Shown piece after piece: positions 51,596 through 60,637 of a DNA stretch of 64,000 nucleotides (position 1 is the first letter of the stretch; the number at the start of each line of letters is the position of its first letter). Below the pieces are notes generated by a model that saw nothing but the letters and a program-made list of their open reading frames with translations, was not told where the DNA came from and did not search any database. This DNA comes from Streptomyces fulvoviolaceus (GTDB lineage: Bacteria; Actinomycetota; Actinomycetes; Streptomycetales; Streptomycetaceae), in contig NZ_JOEY01000008.1 of NCBI RefSeq assembly GCF_000718165.1, positions 124,001-188,000 on the forward strand. The letters are read 5' to 3'. Both the position numbers and the translations under genes were made by a program.

Positions 51596-53016
51596 AGCCG
51601 TTCCTCAAAGACCCCATGCTCACCGGCAATTACGCACCCATCACGGCGGAGAGCCACGCGCCGGATCTGGTGGTCGTCGAAGGGGAACTCCCGGAGGGGC
51701 TGACCGGGACTCTCTATCGCAACGGACCCAACGCCATGCTCTCGGGGGACACTCAGAAGTTCCACTGGTTCGCGGGTGAGGGCATGGTCCACGCCGTGCA
51801 CGTGGAGGACGGCCGGGCGTCATACCGCAACCGCTGGGTGAACACCCCCCGCTACCAGGCCCAGCGCAGGCTCGGGCGTCGGGTCGTACCTCTGAATTTC
51901 GACGATCCGGCCGAGGAACTGCCGGGCGAGAACATCCCGGTCGGCACCTCCAACACCCACGTCATCTGGCACGGCGACAGGCTCCTGTCGCTGGACGAGA
52001 TCAGTCTGCCGGTCGAGCTCACCCCCGACACCCTGGAGACCATCGGGGCGTGGGACATCGGCGACGACTACCAGGGTCCGATGACCGCACATCCGAGGTT
52101 CGATCCCAACACCGGTGAGATGCTGGCCTTCGGCTGCCAGTCGGAGGGCCCGGGGAGCACCCGGATCTCGTACAGCGTGGTCGACGCGGCCGGCAAGCTC
52201 ACCCGGCACGACCACTTCGAGGGCCCCTACATCTCCCTGATGCACGACTTCATCACCACCGACGAGCACGTGATCTTCCCCTTCTTCCCGGCCACCATCG
52301 ATCCCCTCCGTGCCCAGAAGGGTGGCCTCGCCCTCGCCTTTGACCCGGCACAGGGCACACACATCGGGATCATGCGCCGTGACGCCTCGGCGGACACCGT
52401 CCGCTGGTTCACCGGCGAGGCCTGCTACGCCTACCACCACGTCAACGCCTACACGGTGCACGAGAACGGGCGCACCAAGGTCGTCGCCGAGACCATGAAG
52501 TTCCCCCGTATCCCGCTCTTCCCGAGCCTGGACGGCTCCACGCCGCCCAACTTCGTCGACGGCGGCCAACTGGTGCGCTGGACCTTCGACCTGGACGGCA
52601 CGAGCAACACCTACACCGAGGAAGTCCTGAACGACCTGCCGGGCGAGTTCCCCCGCCTTGACGACCGGGTCATGGGGCGCCGCCACCGTCACGCCTTCTA
52701 CGCCGCCCACCACGGGACGGTCGCCGCGGGTGACTCCTTCAACTCGGTCGTGCACGCCGACATGGTGACCGGCGACCGCCGCGAGTACCTGCCGGGGCCG
52801 GGCCGGTTCGTCATGGAACCGGTGTTCGTCGAGCGCGGCACCGACGCACCGGAGGGCGACGGCTGGCTGCTCACGATCGTCTACGACTCCGCGCGCAACC
52901 TCAGCGACTTCGTGGTCCTGGACACCGACGACATCTCCGCAGGCCCCGTCGCCCGCGTGGAACTCCCGACCAGGGTGCCCTACGGCTTCCACGGCGGCTG
53001 GCGCGGAATGAAGTAG
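51592..53016 (+). CDS. Carotenoid cleavage oxygenase-family enzyme
   Basis: A 474-residue seven-bladed propeller oxygenase. The four iron histidines are in TAHPRFDPNTGEM, LMHDFITTDEHV, AYHHVNAYTVHEN and the C-terminal PYGFHGGWR. TLYRNGPNAM and WFAGEGMVHAVHVEDG near the N-terminus are also family blocks. The family splits conjugated C=C bonds of carotenoids, stilbenes or isoeugenol. No carotenoid biosynthesis gene is near. Pairing with an ALDH and control alongside a monooxygenase operon suggest a catabolic substrate such as a lignin-type stilbene or phenylpropene. Confidence 0.92.
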   Translation: MKPFLKDPMLTGNYAPITAESHAPDLVVVEGELPEGLTGTLYRNGPNAMLSGDTQKFHWFAGEGMVHAVHVEDGRASYRNRWVNTPRYQAQRRLGRRVVPLNFDDPAEELPGENIPVGTSNTHVIWHGDRLLSLDEISLPVELTPDTLETIGAWDIGDDYQGPMTAHPRFDPNTGEMLAFGCQSEGPGSTRISYSVVDAAGKLTRHDHFEGPYISLMHDFITTDEHVIFPFFPATIDPLRAQKGGLALAFDPAQGTHIGIMRRDASADTVRWFTGEACYAYHHVNAYTVHENGRTKVVAETMKFPRIPLFPSLDGSTPPNFVDGGQLVRWTFDLDGTSNTYTEEVLNDLPGEFPRLDDRVMGRRHRHAFYAAHHGTVAAGDSFNSVVHADMVTGDRREYLPGPGRFVMEPVFVERGTDAPEGDGWLLTIVYDSARNLSDFVVLDTDDISAGPVARVELPTRVPYGFHGGWRGMK

Positions 53017-53258
53017 CGCCCACGGCGAAGACTCGGTGTCCCGCCCAGCGACGGCGTCGTCCGGAGACGGGCCGACCAGGGATGGCTCAGCATTCGAGGG
53101 GCCATCCCATGGCGGGCGCGGCCAACGCTGCCGCGAGCAACGGTCGACACCCGTTCGCCGAGTGCGGCGCGGCCCGTCTCTCGACTGTCAGCCCCTCGCC
53201 CGGTTCGGGCCGAGGCATGCGCCACGACCGCGGAACACCCGCTGCGCCCCGCCCCGTG

Positions 53259-53843
53259 TCAGAGCCTGACGTGGTTGTCGTACGCCTGTCGGCTGACCCT
53301 GTTCACGGTGTAGCCCTTGCCATCGCCTGAGACGCTGGGCTCTTTGCCACCAGCGCCGTTGACCCAGTTCACCGTGACGAAATAGGCGCCGTCCAACCGG
53401 ATGGCGCCCACGGTCTCCGCGTTCACCGTGCTGGAGTTGCCCGTGATCTTGATGGTGTCGGCCGCTTCCACGGCTACCGTGTTGAACTTGCCGCCGATGG
53501 CGACCGTTCCGCATGTTCCCGTGAGCTCGATGGTGTTCGCCTGGCCTTCGATGGAGACGTCGCGCCCGGTGCAGTCGGCGGTCCGCATGCTGTAGCTGCT
53601 GCTGATCTTGAGTGACGCGGTGCCGACGTCGGCGGAATTGGCTGCGGGTGCGTCGGGGGTACCCGCCGAGTCGGCAGCGGCGGGCGAACCAGTGTCACCA
53701 TCGGCCTGCGCCGCTTCGGGGCTCTGGGTGACCGCCTGTTCGTTCTTGGCCGGCGTCGGATCCGACTCATCAGCAGTGCAGCCGACTGTCATCGAGAGTG
53801 TCAGGGCAACGAGGGCGGCGGGCAGGAAGGTCGAGATACGCAT
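53259..53843 (-). CDS. DUF3060 lipoprotein
   Basis: A 194-residue secreted lipoprotein. The signal peptide ends in the lipobox MTVGC (C22). A long Ala/Pro/Asp/Ser linker to about residue 75 follows, then repeated short beta-strand units (VSIEGQANTIELTGTCGTVA, GKFNTVAVEAADTIKITGNS, SSTVNAETVGAIRLDGA). This is the pattern of DUF3060, a small right-handed beta-helix found on actinobacterial envelopes. Two cysteines (TADCTG, TGTCGT) may form a disulfide. Function unknown. The preceding 242 bases hold nothing recognisable. Confidence 0.85.
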   Translation of the reverse strand: MRISTFLPAALVALTLSMTVGCTADESDPTPAKNEQAVTQSPEAAQADGDTGSPAAADSAGTPDAPAANSADVGTASLKISSSYSMRTADCTGRDVSIEGQANTIELTGTCGTVAIGGKFNTVAVEAADTIKITGNSSTVNAETVGAIRLDGAYFVTVNWVNGAGGKEPSVSGDGKGYTVNRVSRQAYDNHVRL

Positions 53844-53939
53844 GGCAGTACTTCCCTTTTCTGCGGTGAATTCGCGGTCTGCCGGTTTCCTGTGGAATCT
53901 CGTTGAGGCAAAAGCCGGGACAGGCGCGCAGGCGCAGGG

Positions 53940-54341
53940 TCAACGGTGTGGCGTGGACGATCGGTCCGATGCCGGTGAACCGTTCGCCGGCAGGTGGTCC
54001 TCCGCCCACACGATCAGCGAGGCCAGGGGGATGAGGAAGGCATTGCCGTGGGGGGAGAGTGCGTAGCGGGTTCGGGGCGTTGGGCCCGGCTGGACGGTTC
54101 GGGTGACGAGGTCCACCGTGGTCAGTTCCTGGACGCGGTCGGCGAGTATGCGGTCGCTGATGCCGGGGACGCGCTCGCGGAGCTGGACGAAGTCGGCCGG
54201 CCCCTTGGCCAGGGCCGCGAGGATCAGGCCGTTCCAGCGTTTGCCCAGCAGGGCGAAGGCTCGGGTGGCGGCCACGAGGGGCTCGGGCAGTCGCGGGGAC
54301 TCGGGCCGGTGAGCCAGCTGAGCGCGCCGTGGGGTGGTCAT
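53940..54341 (-). CDS. HxlR-family transcriptional regulator
   Basis: A 133-residue winged-helix protein. It has ALLGKRWNGLILAALAKGPA, VQLRERVPGISDRILADRVQ, ELTTVDLVTRTV and the late TRYALSPHGNAF, the full HxlR/MarR-like fold. It lies 162 bases downstream of and co-directional with a DHA2 exporter gene, so it likely regulates that exporter in response to quinones, aldehydes or drugs. No cysteine is present in the HTH region, so a redox mechanism like that of some HxlR proteins is unlikely. Confidence 0.9.
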   Translation of the reverse strand: MTTPRRAQLAHRPESPRLPEPLVAATRAFALLGKRWNGLILAALAKGPADFVQLRERVPGISDRILADRVQELTTVDLVTRTVQPGPTPRTRYALSPHGNAFLIPLASLIVWAEDHLPANGSPASDRSSTPHR

Positions 54342-54503
54342 GGTCTTGTTCCCTTCTCAATGGGGCTCTCCGTACGGCGCGGGGCGTGGCGGTGCGATGC
54401 CCCGCGCCGTACGTCGTGGTGGCCATGCTCGGAGTCGGCTCGGCCTGTCGGGCTGCGCCCCGGGGGAACGACCCACATGCAGGGCGTCTCCCCCTGCCTG
54501 AGG

Positions 54504-56039
54504 TCAGCCCATGTGGACGTGCACCGCGCCTTCGGAGTGCTGCTGCTTACCCGCGTTGATGGCCAGGAACGTGACGGCCAGGCCGGCCAGGAACATGACA
54601 CCCGCGGCGGCGAAGGCCATCGTGTAGCCGTGTGTCACTGCATCTTGTGCCTTGGCCACCAGGGGGAAGTCCTTGGTCGCAAGGCCCCGGTAGAGAGCGG
54701 AGGCCGCCTGGGGCAGCTTGTCGTCGGCCGCCGACGTGGAGACCGTCGTCAGGATGGCGAGACCGAGCGCGCCGCCGATCTGCTGGGCCGTGTTCAAGAG
54801 CGCTGAGGCGATGCCCGTGTCCTGATGGGCGACGCCGTTCACCGCACCGAGCGTCAGCGGGACAAAGCTCATGCCCAGCCCGAGAGCGGTGACGAACATC
54901 GCCGGCACGAGGTGCGTGGCGTACGAGGAGTCCGTGTCCACCGTGGCGAACAAGAACATGCCGCAGGCCCCGACAAGCAGACCCGGTCCGGCAATCAGCC
55001 GGGGCGCCAGGTAGGCGACCAGCTTGGAGCTGACGGCCGCAGCGGCCGCCATGCCGACGCTGAAGGGCAGATAGGCGAAGCCGGTCTTGACTGCGCTGTA
55101 GCCGAGGATCAACTGCAGGTACAGCGTCAGGAAGTAGAACGTGGCGAACAGTCCCGCGCCGATGAACAGCATCGTGACGTAACTTCCGGAGCGGCTGCGG
55201 TCCTTGAACACGCGCAGCGGCATCATCGGCTCCGCGACGCGCGCCTGGAGGACCAGGAACACCGACAGCAGTACGGCGGCCGTCGCGAAGGAGGCGAGCG
55301 TCAGACCGTTGGTCCAGCCGTGCTCACCCCCGCGGGTGATGCCGTAGACGAGGGCGATCAGGCCGCCGGTGCCGGTGATCGCACCAGGGACGTCCAGGCG
55401 GCCGGTGTGACGCTCGGCCTCGACGAGGGTCCTGGTGCCGACGAGAACGGCCAGGCCGATGGGGATATTGACGAAGAACACCCAGCGCCAGTCGAGAGCG
55501 TCGGTCAACACGCCGCCCAGCAGCAGGCCGACCGTGGCGCCGACGCCGGCCATGGCGGCGTACACGCCCATCGCCGTGTTGCGCGGCTTGCCCGCCGGGA
55601 AGGTGGTGGTGATCAGAGCCAGCGCACTGGGCGCGGCGAAGGCCGCGCCGACGCCCTGCAGAATGCGGGCACCGATCAACAGCCCTTCGTTCGGGGCGAG
55701 TCCGCCCAGCAGCGAGGCCAGGGTGAAGACGATGATCCCGGCCTGGAACATACGCCGACGGCCGAAGAGATCGCCCGCCTTGCCGCCGAGCAGCATCAGT
55801 CCGCCGAAGGCGAGCGCGTAGGAGTTGACGATCCAGGCCAAGTTCGCGTCGGAGACGCCGAGGTCGGTCTGGATGGCGGGCAGGGCGATGTTGGTGATGG
55901 TGTTGTCGAGGACCACCATCAGCTGGGCAGCGGCGATCACGAAGAGCGCGACGCCGAGGTGCCGCCCACCGCCGGGGGGAGCCCCGGACGCATCGGTGCC
56001 CGGCTGCGCGGGAGCGGTGGTCGTGCTGTCGACAGACAA
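54504..56039 (-). CDS. DHA2-family (14-TMS) MFS multidrug exporter
   Basis: A 511-residue exporter of 14 hydrophobic helices. It has MVVLDNTITNIALPAIQTDL in helix 1, GGKAGDLFGRRRMF in loop 2-3, GARILQGVGAAFAAPSALAL in helix 4 and the proton-antiport motif VGLLLGGVLTDALDWRWVFF. TTG at 56039 is chosen because GGAG lies seven bases before it; the open frame extends to ATG 56114. The tail is histidine-rich. It probably exports toxic aromatic intermediates or antibiotics. A related but wrecked exporter lies at 17300-17665. Confidence 0.9.
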   Translation of the reverse strand: MSVDSTTTAPAQPGTDASGAPPGGGRHLGVALFVIAAAQLMVVLDNTITNIALPAIQTDLGVSDANLAWIVNSYALAFGGLMLLGGKAGDLFGRRRMFQAGIIVFTLASLLGGLAPNEGLLIGARILQGVGAAFAAPSALALITTTFPAGKPRNTAMGVYAAMAGVGATVGLLLGGVLTDALDWRWVFFVNIPIGLAVLVGTRTLVEAERHTGRLDVPGAITGTGGLIALVYGITRGGEHGWTNGLTLASFATAAVLLSVFLVLQARVAEPMMPLRVFKDRSRSGSYVTMLFIGAGLFATFYFLTLYLQLILGYSAVKTGFAYLPFSVGMAAAAAVSSKLVAYLAPRLIAGPGLLVGACGMFLFATVDTDSSYATHLVPAMFVTALGLGMSFVPLTLGAVNGVAHQDTGIASALLNTAQQIGGALGLAILTTVSTSAADDKLPQAASALYRGLATKDFPLVAKAQDAVTHGYTMAFAAAGVMFLAGLAVTFLAINAGKQQHSEGAVHVHMG

Positions 56040-56378
56040 GGGAGAACTCCAGGGGATGACGTGGAGACGCGAAAGAGAATTCCATGCGGACAGGAAAGGA
56101 ACCTGAAATGTCAAATCAAGTTCTGGGAGCGGAGGATCCGTTACCCAGTCCGCCCCGGCGAAAAAGACCGTAACACTCGGCTGTCACTGGCCGGACACGT
56201 TCCATGATGTGATTGATTTCGCGCTTGACGGCGCTCGCCGTTTTATGCTCGAAGTGACGAGAAGGCGAAACTCACGGAGAACATAAATCCGGCGGCGTTG
56301 TCAAATGCGGAATCTTGTCCAGGCTTCCTGTATACGGCCCTGCGCCGCCAGGGCGTACCGCAGGAGCGGCAGCCGCAG
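56040..56378. other. Intergenic region between exporter and LacI genes
   Basis: These 339 bases hold no gene that I can support. A short hairpin CGGCG-ct-CGCCG (about 56230-56241 on the plus strand) lies in the middle. The region is less G+C-rich than its flanks and should contain the exporter promoter. Confidence 0.45.
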
Positions 56379-57380
56379 TCAGGCGGGGGCCGGACCGTGC
56401 GTGCGGCGCAACACGAGTGAAACGGGGATCCGCCGTTCCACGGGAGCGAGCCCCGGCCTCGCCGGCTCCGCGTGCAGGAGTTCCACGGCCGTCCGCGCGA
56501 GGGCATCGAGGTCGCAGCGCACCGTGGTCAGATCGATGATGGGCCAGGAAGCCATCGGAATGTCGTCGAAGCCCACGACCGTGAGCTGTTCAGGCACGGA
56601 GATCCCTCGCTCCCTGGCCGCGGACAGCACACCGAGCGCGATGACGTCGTTGCCGCAGACGATCGCGGTGGGCCGGTCACTGCGGCGGAGCAGGTCATGA
56701 GCGGCGTTCCGCCCCGGGTCGTGACCGAACGATGTGCGCCGGACCATGTCACGGCGTAGGCGGATACCGCGTGCTCGCAGGCCGGCCCGCAGCGCCTCGG
56801 CCCGCTCGCGACCGGTCGAGGTCGTCACCGGCCCCAGCACGGCTCCCACCGTTCGATGGCCCAGATCGGCCACCAGCTCGACGATCGCCGCGGTGCCACC
56901 GACGTTGTCGACGGAGCAGCTGGGTGACTCGGCCACGTCCAGGACGCGGTTGACGAGCACGTGTGGGATGCCGCGCTCGGTGAGGTCCCTGGGCAGCGAC
57001 GACCGCCGCTCACACGTCGTGAGGATCACGCCGTCATACGAACCGTCCGCGAGGACGTCGATACCCACGGCTCGGTGCTCGGAATCGGTGATGACCACGG
57101 TGCGCAGGTCGTGCTCGGCCAGTCGGCGCCGCAGCGGCTCGACGAGCTCGGGGTAATAGGGGTTGGTGAGTTCCTCGGACACCACCGCGATGCGCCGCGT
57201 GCTCTGCGTGGACAGCGATCTTGCTGAGTCGCTGGCGATGTAGGAGAGCTCGGCCGCAGCCCGGAGCACTCTCTCTCGCGTTTCGGGTGAGGTGCCGGGG
57301 AGATTGCGCAGGGCTCGTGAAACCGTCGGCTGGGATACACCCGCACGGCGGGCCACGTCGAAGCCGGTCACCTTCTTCAC
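56379..57380 (-). CDS. LacI-family regulator of the adjacent dehydrogenase pair
   Basis: A 333-residue LacI protein. The headpiece is VTGFDVARRAGVSQPTVSRA with the hinge SYIASDSARSLSTQSTRRI, and the sugar-binding-protein-like domain has SEELTNPYYPELVEPL and AIVCGNDVIALGVLSAA. GTG at 57380 is chosen: the longer open frame begins with TTG inside the operator at 57433, and AAAGGGA precedes the GTG. It is divergent from the histidinol-dehydrogenase-like gene; a palindrome with CG centre lies between them. Confidence 0.9.
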   Translation of the reverse strand: MKKVTGFDVARRAGVSQPTVSRALRNLPGTSPETRERVLRAAAELSYIASDSARSLSTQSTRRIAVVSEELTNPYYPELVEPLRRRLAEHDLRTVVITDSEHRAVGIDVLADGSYDGVILTTCERRSSLPRDLTERGIPHVLVNRVLDVAESPSCSVDNVGGTAAIVELVADLGHRTVGAVLGPVTTSTGRERAEALRAGLRARGIRLRRDMVRRTSFGHDPGRNAAHDLLRRSDRPTAIVCGNDVIALGVLSAARERGISVPEQLTVVGFDDIPMASWPIIDLTTVRCDLDALARTAVELLHAEPARPGLAPVERRIPVSLVLRRTHGPAPA

Positions 57381-57432
57381 TTCGCGGCCATCCCTTTCCC
57401 ACTTCACTGCGGACCACCGTGAGTGCGTTGAC

Positions 57433-57448
57433 AAGTATACGTATGCAA
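57433..57448. promoter_or_regulatory. LacI operator in the divergent gap
   Basis: AAGTATACGTATGCAA is an imperfect 16-base palindrome around a central CG (six of eight pairs), standard for LacI sites. TTGACA at 57428-57433 abuts it on the plus strand and could be the -35 of the dehydrogenase promoter, though no good -10 follows at 17 bases. Confidence 0.72.
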
Positions 57449-57494
57449 TCGAGTGTGGCTCCCCTCGCCGGACAGTCGGACAAGGGAGCGCCAG

Positions 57495-58802
57495 ATGGCG
57501 AAGTATCTGAAGTCAGCACCGCCCATGGCGCAGGACACCGAGCGGCTGCGGGCAGTCCGAGAGACCGTCGTCGGCGTCATCGCCGATATCCGGGAGCGTG
57601 GCGACGCCGCGGTCCGCGAGTACTCCGAGAAGTTCGACAAATGGTCGCCGTCGAATTTCCGGCTGGACCAGGAGCAGATCCAGAAGATCGTCGCGACCGT
57701 CCCCGAGCAGGCACTTGACGACATCAAGACCGTCCAGCGCCGCGTCCGGACCTTTGCCCAGCACCAGAAGGACTCGCTGGCCGATTTCGAGGTCGAGACC
57801 GAGCCGGGTGTCTTCCTCGGGCAGCGGAACATCCCGGTCGGCTCGGCCGGTGCCTATATTCCAGGCGGGCGTTACCCGCTCGTCGCGTCGGCGCACATGA
57901 CCGTGGTGACCGCGAAGGTCGCAGGTATCGATCGAGTCACCGCGTGCACTCCGCCCATCCACGGTGAAATCCCCGCCGCGACCGTCGCAGCCATGCATCT
58001 GGCCGGCGCGGACGAGATCTTCCTGCTCGGCGGTGTGCAGGCCGTCGCGGCCATGGCGGTCGGCACCGAGACCATCACCAAGGTCGACATGCTCGCCGGG
58101 CCCGGAAACGCCTACGTCGCCGAAGCCAAGCGGCAACTGTTCGGTGAGGTCGGAATCGATCTGTTCGCCGGCCCGACCGAGATCCTGGTCATCGCCGATG
58201 AACACGCCGACCCGTTCGTCGTCGCGGTCGACCTGCTCAGCCAGGCCGAACACGGCCCCGACTCCCCCGCGGTGCTGATCACGACGTCCGAGCCCCTGGC
58301 GCGCCGTGTCATCGAACTGGTCGAGGAACTCCTGGTCGATATGCCGACCGCCGACTTCGCGGGTCCGGCATGGAGGGACCACGGCGAGGTCGCGGTGGTC
58401 GAAGACCTCGATGCGGCTTACGCGCTCGCCGATCAGTACGCCTTCGAGCATGTGCAGATCCTCACCGACCATCCGCGCCAGGCCATGGAGAAGATGCGCA
58501 ACTATGGCGCGCTGTTCCTCGGCGAAGGCACCTGCGTCTCCTACGGCGACAAGGTGATCGGCACCAACCACACGCTGCCGACCCGCGGGGCGGCGAACTA
58601 CACGGGCGGGCTCTGGGTCGGGAAGTACCTCAAGACCGTCACCTACCAGGAGGTCACCAACCCGGTCTCCAGCGCGCTCTTGGGTGAGTTGTGCGGTCGC
58701 GCCGCCCGCCTCGAGTTCTTCGAGGGTCACGCCCGATCCGGGGACGTCCGGGCGCACAAGTTCGGTGGGGCGGTGCTCCCGTGGGCACCGGCGGGCCTGT
58801 GA
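57495..58802 (+). CDS. Histidinol-dehydrogenase-like (HpsN-type) dehydrogenase
   Basis: A 435-residue HisD-superfamily protein. It has AGAYIPGGRYPLVASAHMT, LAGPGNAYVAEAKRQLFG, the zinc site in LLSQAEHGPDS and EGHARSGDVRAHKFGG, and GTNHTLPTRGAANYTGGLWV. The ATG at 57495 has GGGAG just upstream. Histidine biosynthesis is unlikely: no his gene is near, and the gene is paired with an SDR under a LacI regulator. HisD paralogues such as sulfopropanediol 3-dehydrogenase (HpsN) oxidise a primary alcohol to an acid in two NAD steps. A polyol or sulfonated diol is therefore a plausible substrate. Confidence 0.87.
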   Translation: MAKYLKSAPPMAQDTERLRAVRETVVGVIADIRERGDAAVREYSEKFDKWSPSNFRLDQEQIQKIVATVPEQALDDIKTVQRRVRTFAQHQKDSLADFEVETEPGVFLGQRNIPVGSAGAYIPGGRYPLVASAHMTVVTAKVAGIDRVTACTPPIHGEIPAATVAAMHLAGADEIFLLGGVQAVAAMAVGTETITKVDMLAGPGNAYVAEAKRQLFGEVGIDLFAGPTEILVIADEHADPFVVAVDLLSQAEHGPDSPAVLITTSEPLARRVIELVEELLVDMPTADFAGPAWRDHGEVAVVEDLDAAYALADQYAFEHVQILTDHPRQAMEKMRNYGALFLGEGTCVSYGDKVIGTNHTLPTRGAANYTGGLWVGKYLKTVTYQEVTNPVSSALLGELCGRAARLEFFEGHARSGDVRAHKFGGAVLPWAPAGL

Positions 58803-59584
58803 CCAGTCAGGTCGGGGGTACGGCCGGCGTCATAGCCGGCCGTACCGCCCTGGTCACCGGAGCGGGAAACGGCCTCGGCCGGGCGATCGCGCTCGAACTC
58901 GCGGCCCAGGGCGCGCGGGTCGTCCTGACCGGCCGCAACCGCCACAAGCTCGACGTCGTGGGGCGGGAGGCCGGCAAGGACGTGCGCGTCGCGACCGTCG
59001 ACACCGCCGGCGAGGAGTCCGTTGCCGCACTCGCCGATGAGCTGGCGGACGAGGAGATCTCCATCCTGGTCAACAACGCCGGTATCGCGGGCCCGGTGGC
59101 ATCACTGACCGACATCGCCGTGGCGGAGTGGGACGAGGTCTTCGCGGTGAACGTCCGGGGGGTCTTCCTCATGTGCCGGGCGTTCCTGCCTCCCATGATC
59201 GAGCGCGGCAGCGGGGACGTCATCAACCTCGCCTCGGTGAGCGGAAAGCGGCCACTGGCCCGGCGTACGCCCTACACCGCCTCGAAGCTCGCCGTCATCG
59301 GCCTCACCACGACGCTGGCCCATGAGGTCGGCCCGCTGGGCGTCTCCGTCAACACGCTGTCACCGGGGCCGGTCGGCGGACCACGGATGACACGTAACTT
59401 CGCCCTGGAGGCCGAGCGCACCGGCACCACCGTCGAGGCCGCGGAGAGGGAGTATGTCTCCCGCGCCGCCCTGCAACGCATGGTGACCGAGCACGAGGTC
59501 GCACTCGCGGTGACCGCGATGCTCAACATGCCGGGGCTCTGCGGCGCCGACATCGACCTCTCCGCCGGCATGGTGGCCCGCTGA
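58799..59584 (+). CDS. SDR-family oxidoreductase paired with the HisD-like enzyme
   Basis: A 261-residue SDR whose GTG start overlaps the stop of the HisD-like gene (GTGA). It has LVTGAGNGLG, LVNNAGIAGPV, NLASVSGKRP, YTASK and VNTLSPGPVGGPRM. The tail lacks the longer DGG segment but ends normally at ADIDLSAGMVAR. The pair could form a two-enzyme route in which the SDR oxidises or epimerises a secondary hydroxyl and the HisD-like enzyme the primary one, as HpsO and HpsN do for dihydroxypropanesulfonate. The upstream open frame from 58691 is not used. Confidence 0.88.
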   Translation: MTSQVGGTAGVIAGRTALVTGAGNGLGRAIALELAAQGARVVLTGRNRHKLDVVGREAGKDVRVATVDTAGEESVAALADELADEEISILVNNAGIAGPVASLTDIAVAEWDEVFAVNVRGVFLMCRAFLPPMIERGSGDVINLASVSGKRPLARRTPYTASKLAVIGLTTTLAHEVGPLGVSVNTLSPGPVGGPRMTRNFALEAERTGTTVEAAEREYVSRAALQRMVTEHEVALAVTAMLNMPGLCGADIDLSAGMVAR

Positions 59585-59705
59585 TCCAGCGCGCAGACCG
59601 GCCGGCTGTCCGGTGCGAGGGGCGGACAGCGCGGTGGCCATGCCGCCGATGACGAGCAACCCGGTGCGCTCGGCGTGGTGGCCCTGATGTCTCCTCGCAT
59701 TCTGG

Positions 59706-60614
59706 TCACTTGGGGCGCTCGGGCGCGGGCGGCGGCACGGGCCCTCGGCGTGCTCCGCCGGTCGGGCAGGGCACGGCGCCGTCGGCGGTCACGGTGGCCC
59801 GCAGGCTGCCGATGCGGTCCACGCGCAGCTCGACGGTGTCGCCGTGTTCGACCGGGGCGACACCGGCGGGCGTGCCGGTAGTGACCACGTCACCGGGTTC
59901 CAGCACGGTGACGGTGGAGGCGTAGGCAAGGAAGCGGGCCACCGACCAGATCAGGTCCCGGGTGTTGGCCTTCTGCCGCGGCTCACCGTTGACGGTCAGT
60001 TCCAGGTCGACGTCCTCGGGCGAGCCGAGCTCGTCCGGGGTGACGATCCACGGGCCCAGCGGGGTGAAGGTGTCGAAGGACTTGCGGGTGGAGCGGTCCT
60101 CGCCGCCGCGCATGGTGATGTCCATCAGCCCCGTGTAGCCGAAGACGTGCTCCAGGGCCTGCTCGGGCGTGATGTGGCTGGCGCGGCGGCCCACGATCAA
60201 CGCGAACTCGGCCTCGTGGTCGAAGCGCCGGTCGGTGTAGGGCAGCCGGATCGTGCCGCCGGGGTCGAGGAGCGAGGAGGGGGACTTGAGGAAGAAGCCG
60301 AGCGCGCTGATGTGGAAGGCTTCGTTCATCTCGGACTGGTGGTCGCGGTAGTTGACCGGCGCCGCGACGATCTTCGTCGGGTCGGGTACGGGCGCCAGCA
60401 GCCGCACCTCCTCCACCGGCAACCCGGCGGAGGGCCCGGCGGCGGCGACGATGTCGTCCAACAGCGGGCGGACCGCGGCGAACTCGCCGATCAGGCGGCG
60501 GGCGAGGCTGTAGGGGGCGGCGGCGAGGCGCCGGGTGAGCTGATCGGTGACATCGAGGACGCGGCCGTTGAGAACGACGCCGATACGGTCGTCGTCGAAG
60601 CGTGCGACGCGCAT
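59706..60614 (-). CDS. FAH-family hydrolase, paralogue of the 37931 enzyme
   Basis: A 302-residue FAH-fold enzyme. It has IVAAPVNYRDHQSEMNE, FFLKSPSSLLDPGG, the metal block FDHEAEFALIVG, GGEDRSTRKSFDTFTPLGPW and TTGTPAGVAPVEHG. An extra Pro/Arg-rich tail of about 25 residues ends the protein. It lies 23 bases downstream of a bicupin dioxygenase gene in the same operon, so it should hydrolyse that enzyme's ring-cleavage product. Start ATG 60614; the longer open frame from 61355 overlaps the dioxygenase gene and is a shadow. Confidence 0.9.
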   Translation of the reverse strand: MRVARFDDDRIGVVLNGRVLDVTDQLTRRLAAAPYSLARRLIGEFAAVRPLLDDIVAAAGPSAGLPVEEVRLLAPVPDPTKIVAAPVNYRDHQSEMNEAFHISALGFFLKSPSSLLDPGGTIRLPYTDRRFDHEAEFALIVGRRASHITPEQALEHVFGYTGLMDITMRGGEDRSTRKSFDTFTPLGPWIVTPDELGSPEDVDLELTVNGEPRQKANTRDLIWSVARFLAYASTVTVLEPGDVVTTGTPAGVAPVEHGDTVELRVDRIGSLRATVTADGAVPCPTGGARRGPVPPPAPERPK

Positions 60615-60637
60615 GCGTTCTCCTGCTGAGCGTTCGG

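Noticed and set aside
57495..58802. Histidine biosynthesis gene
   Set aside because: No other his genes are adjacent, and the gene is coupled to an SDR and controlled by a LacI-type operator.
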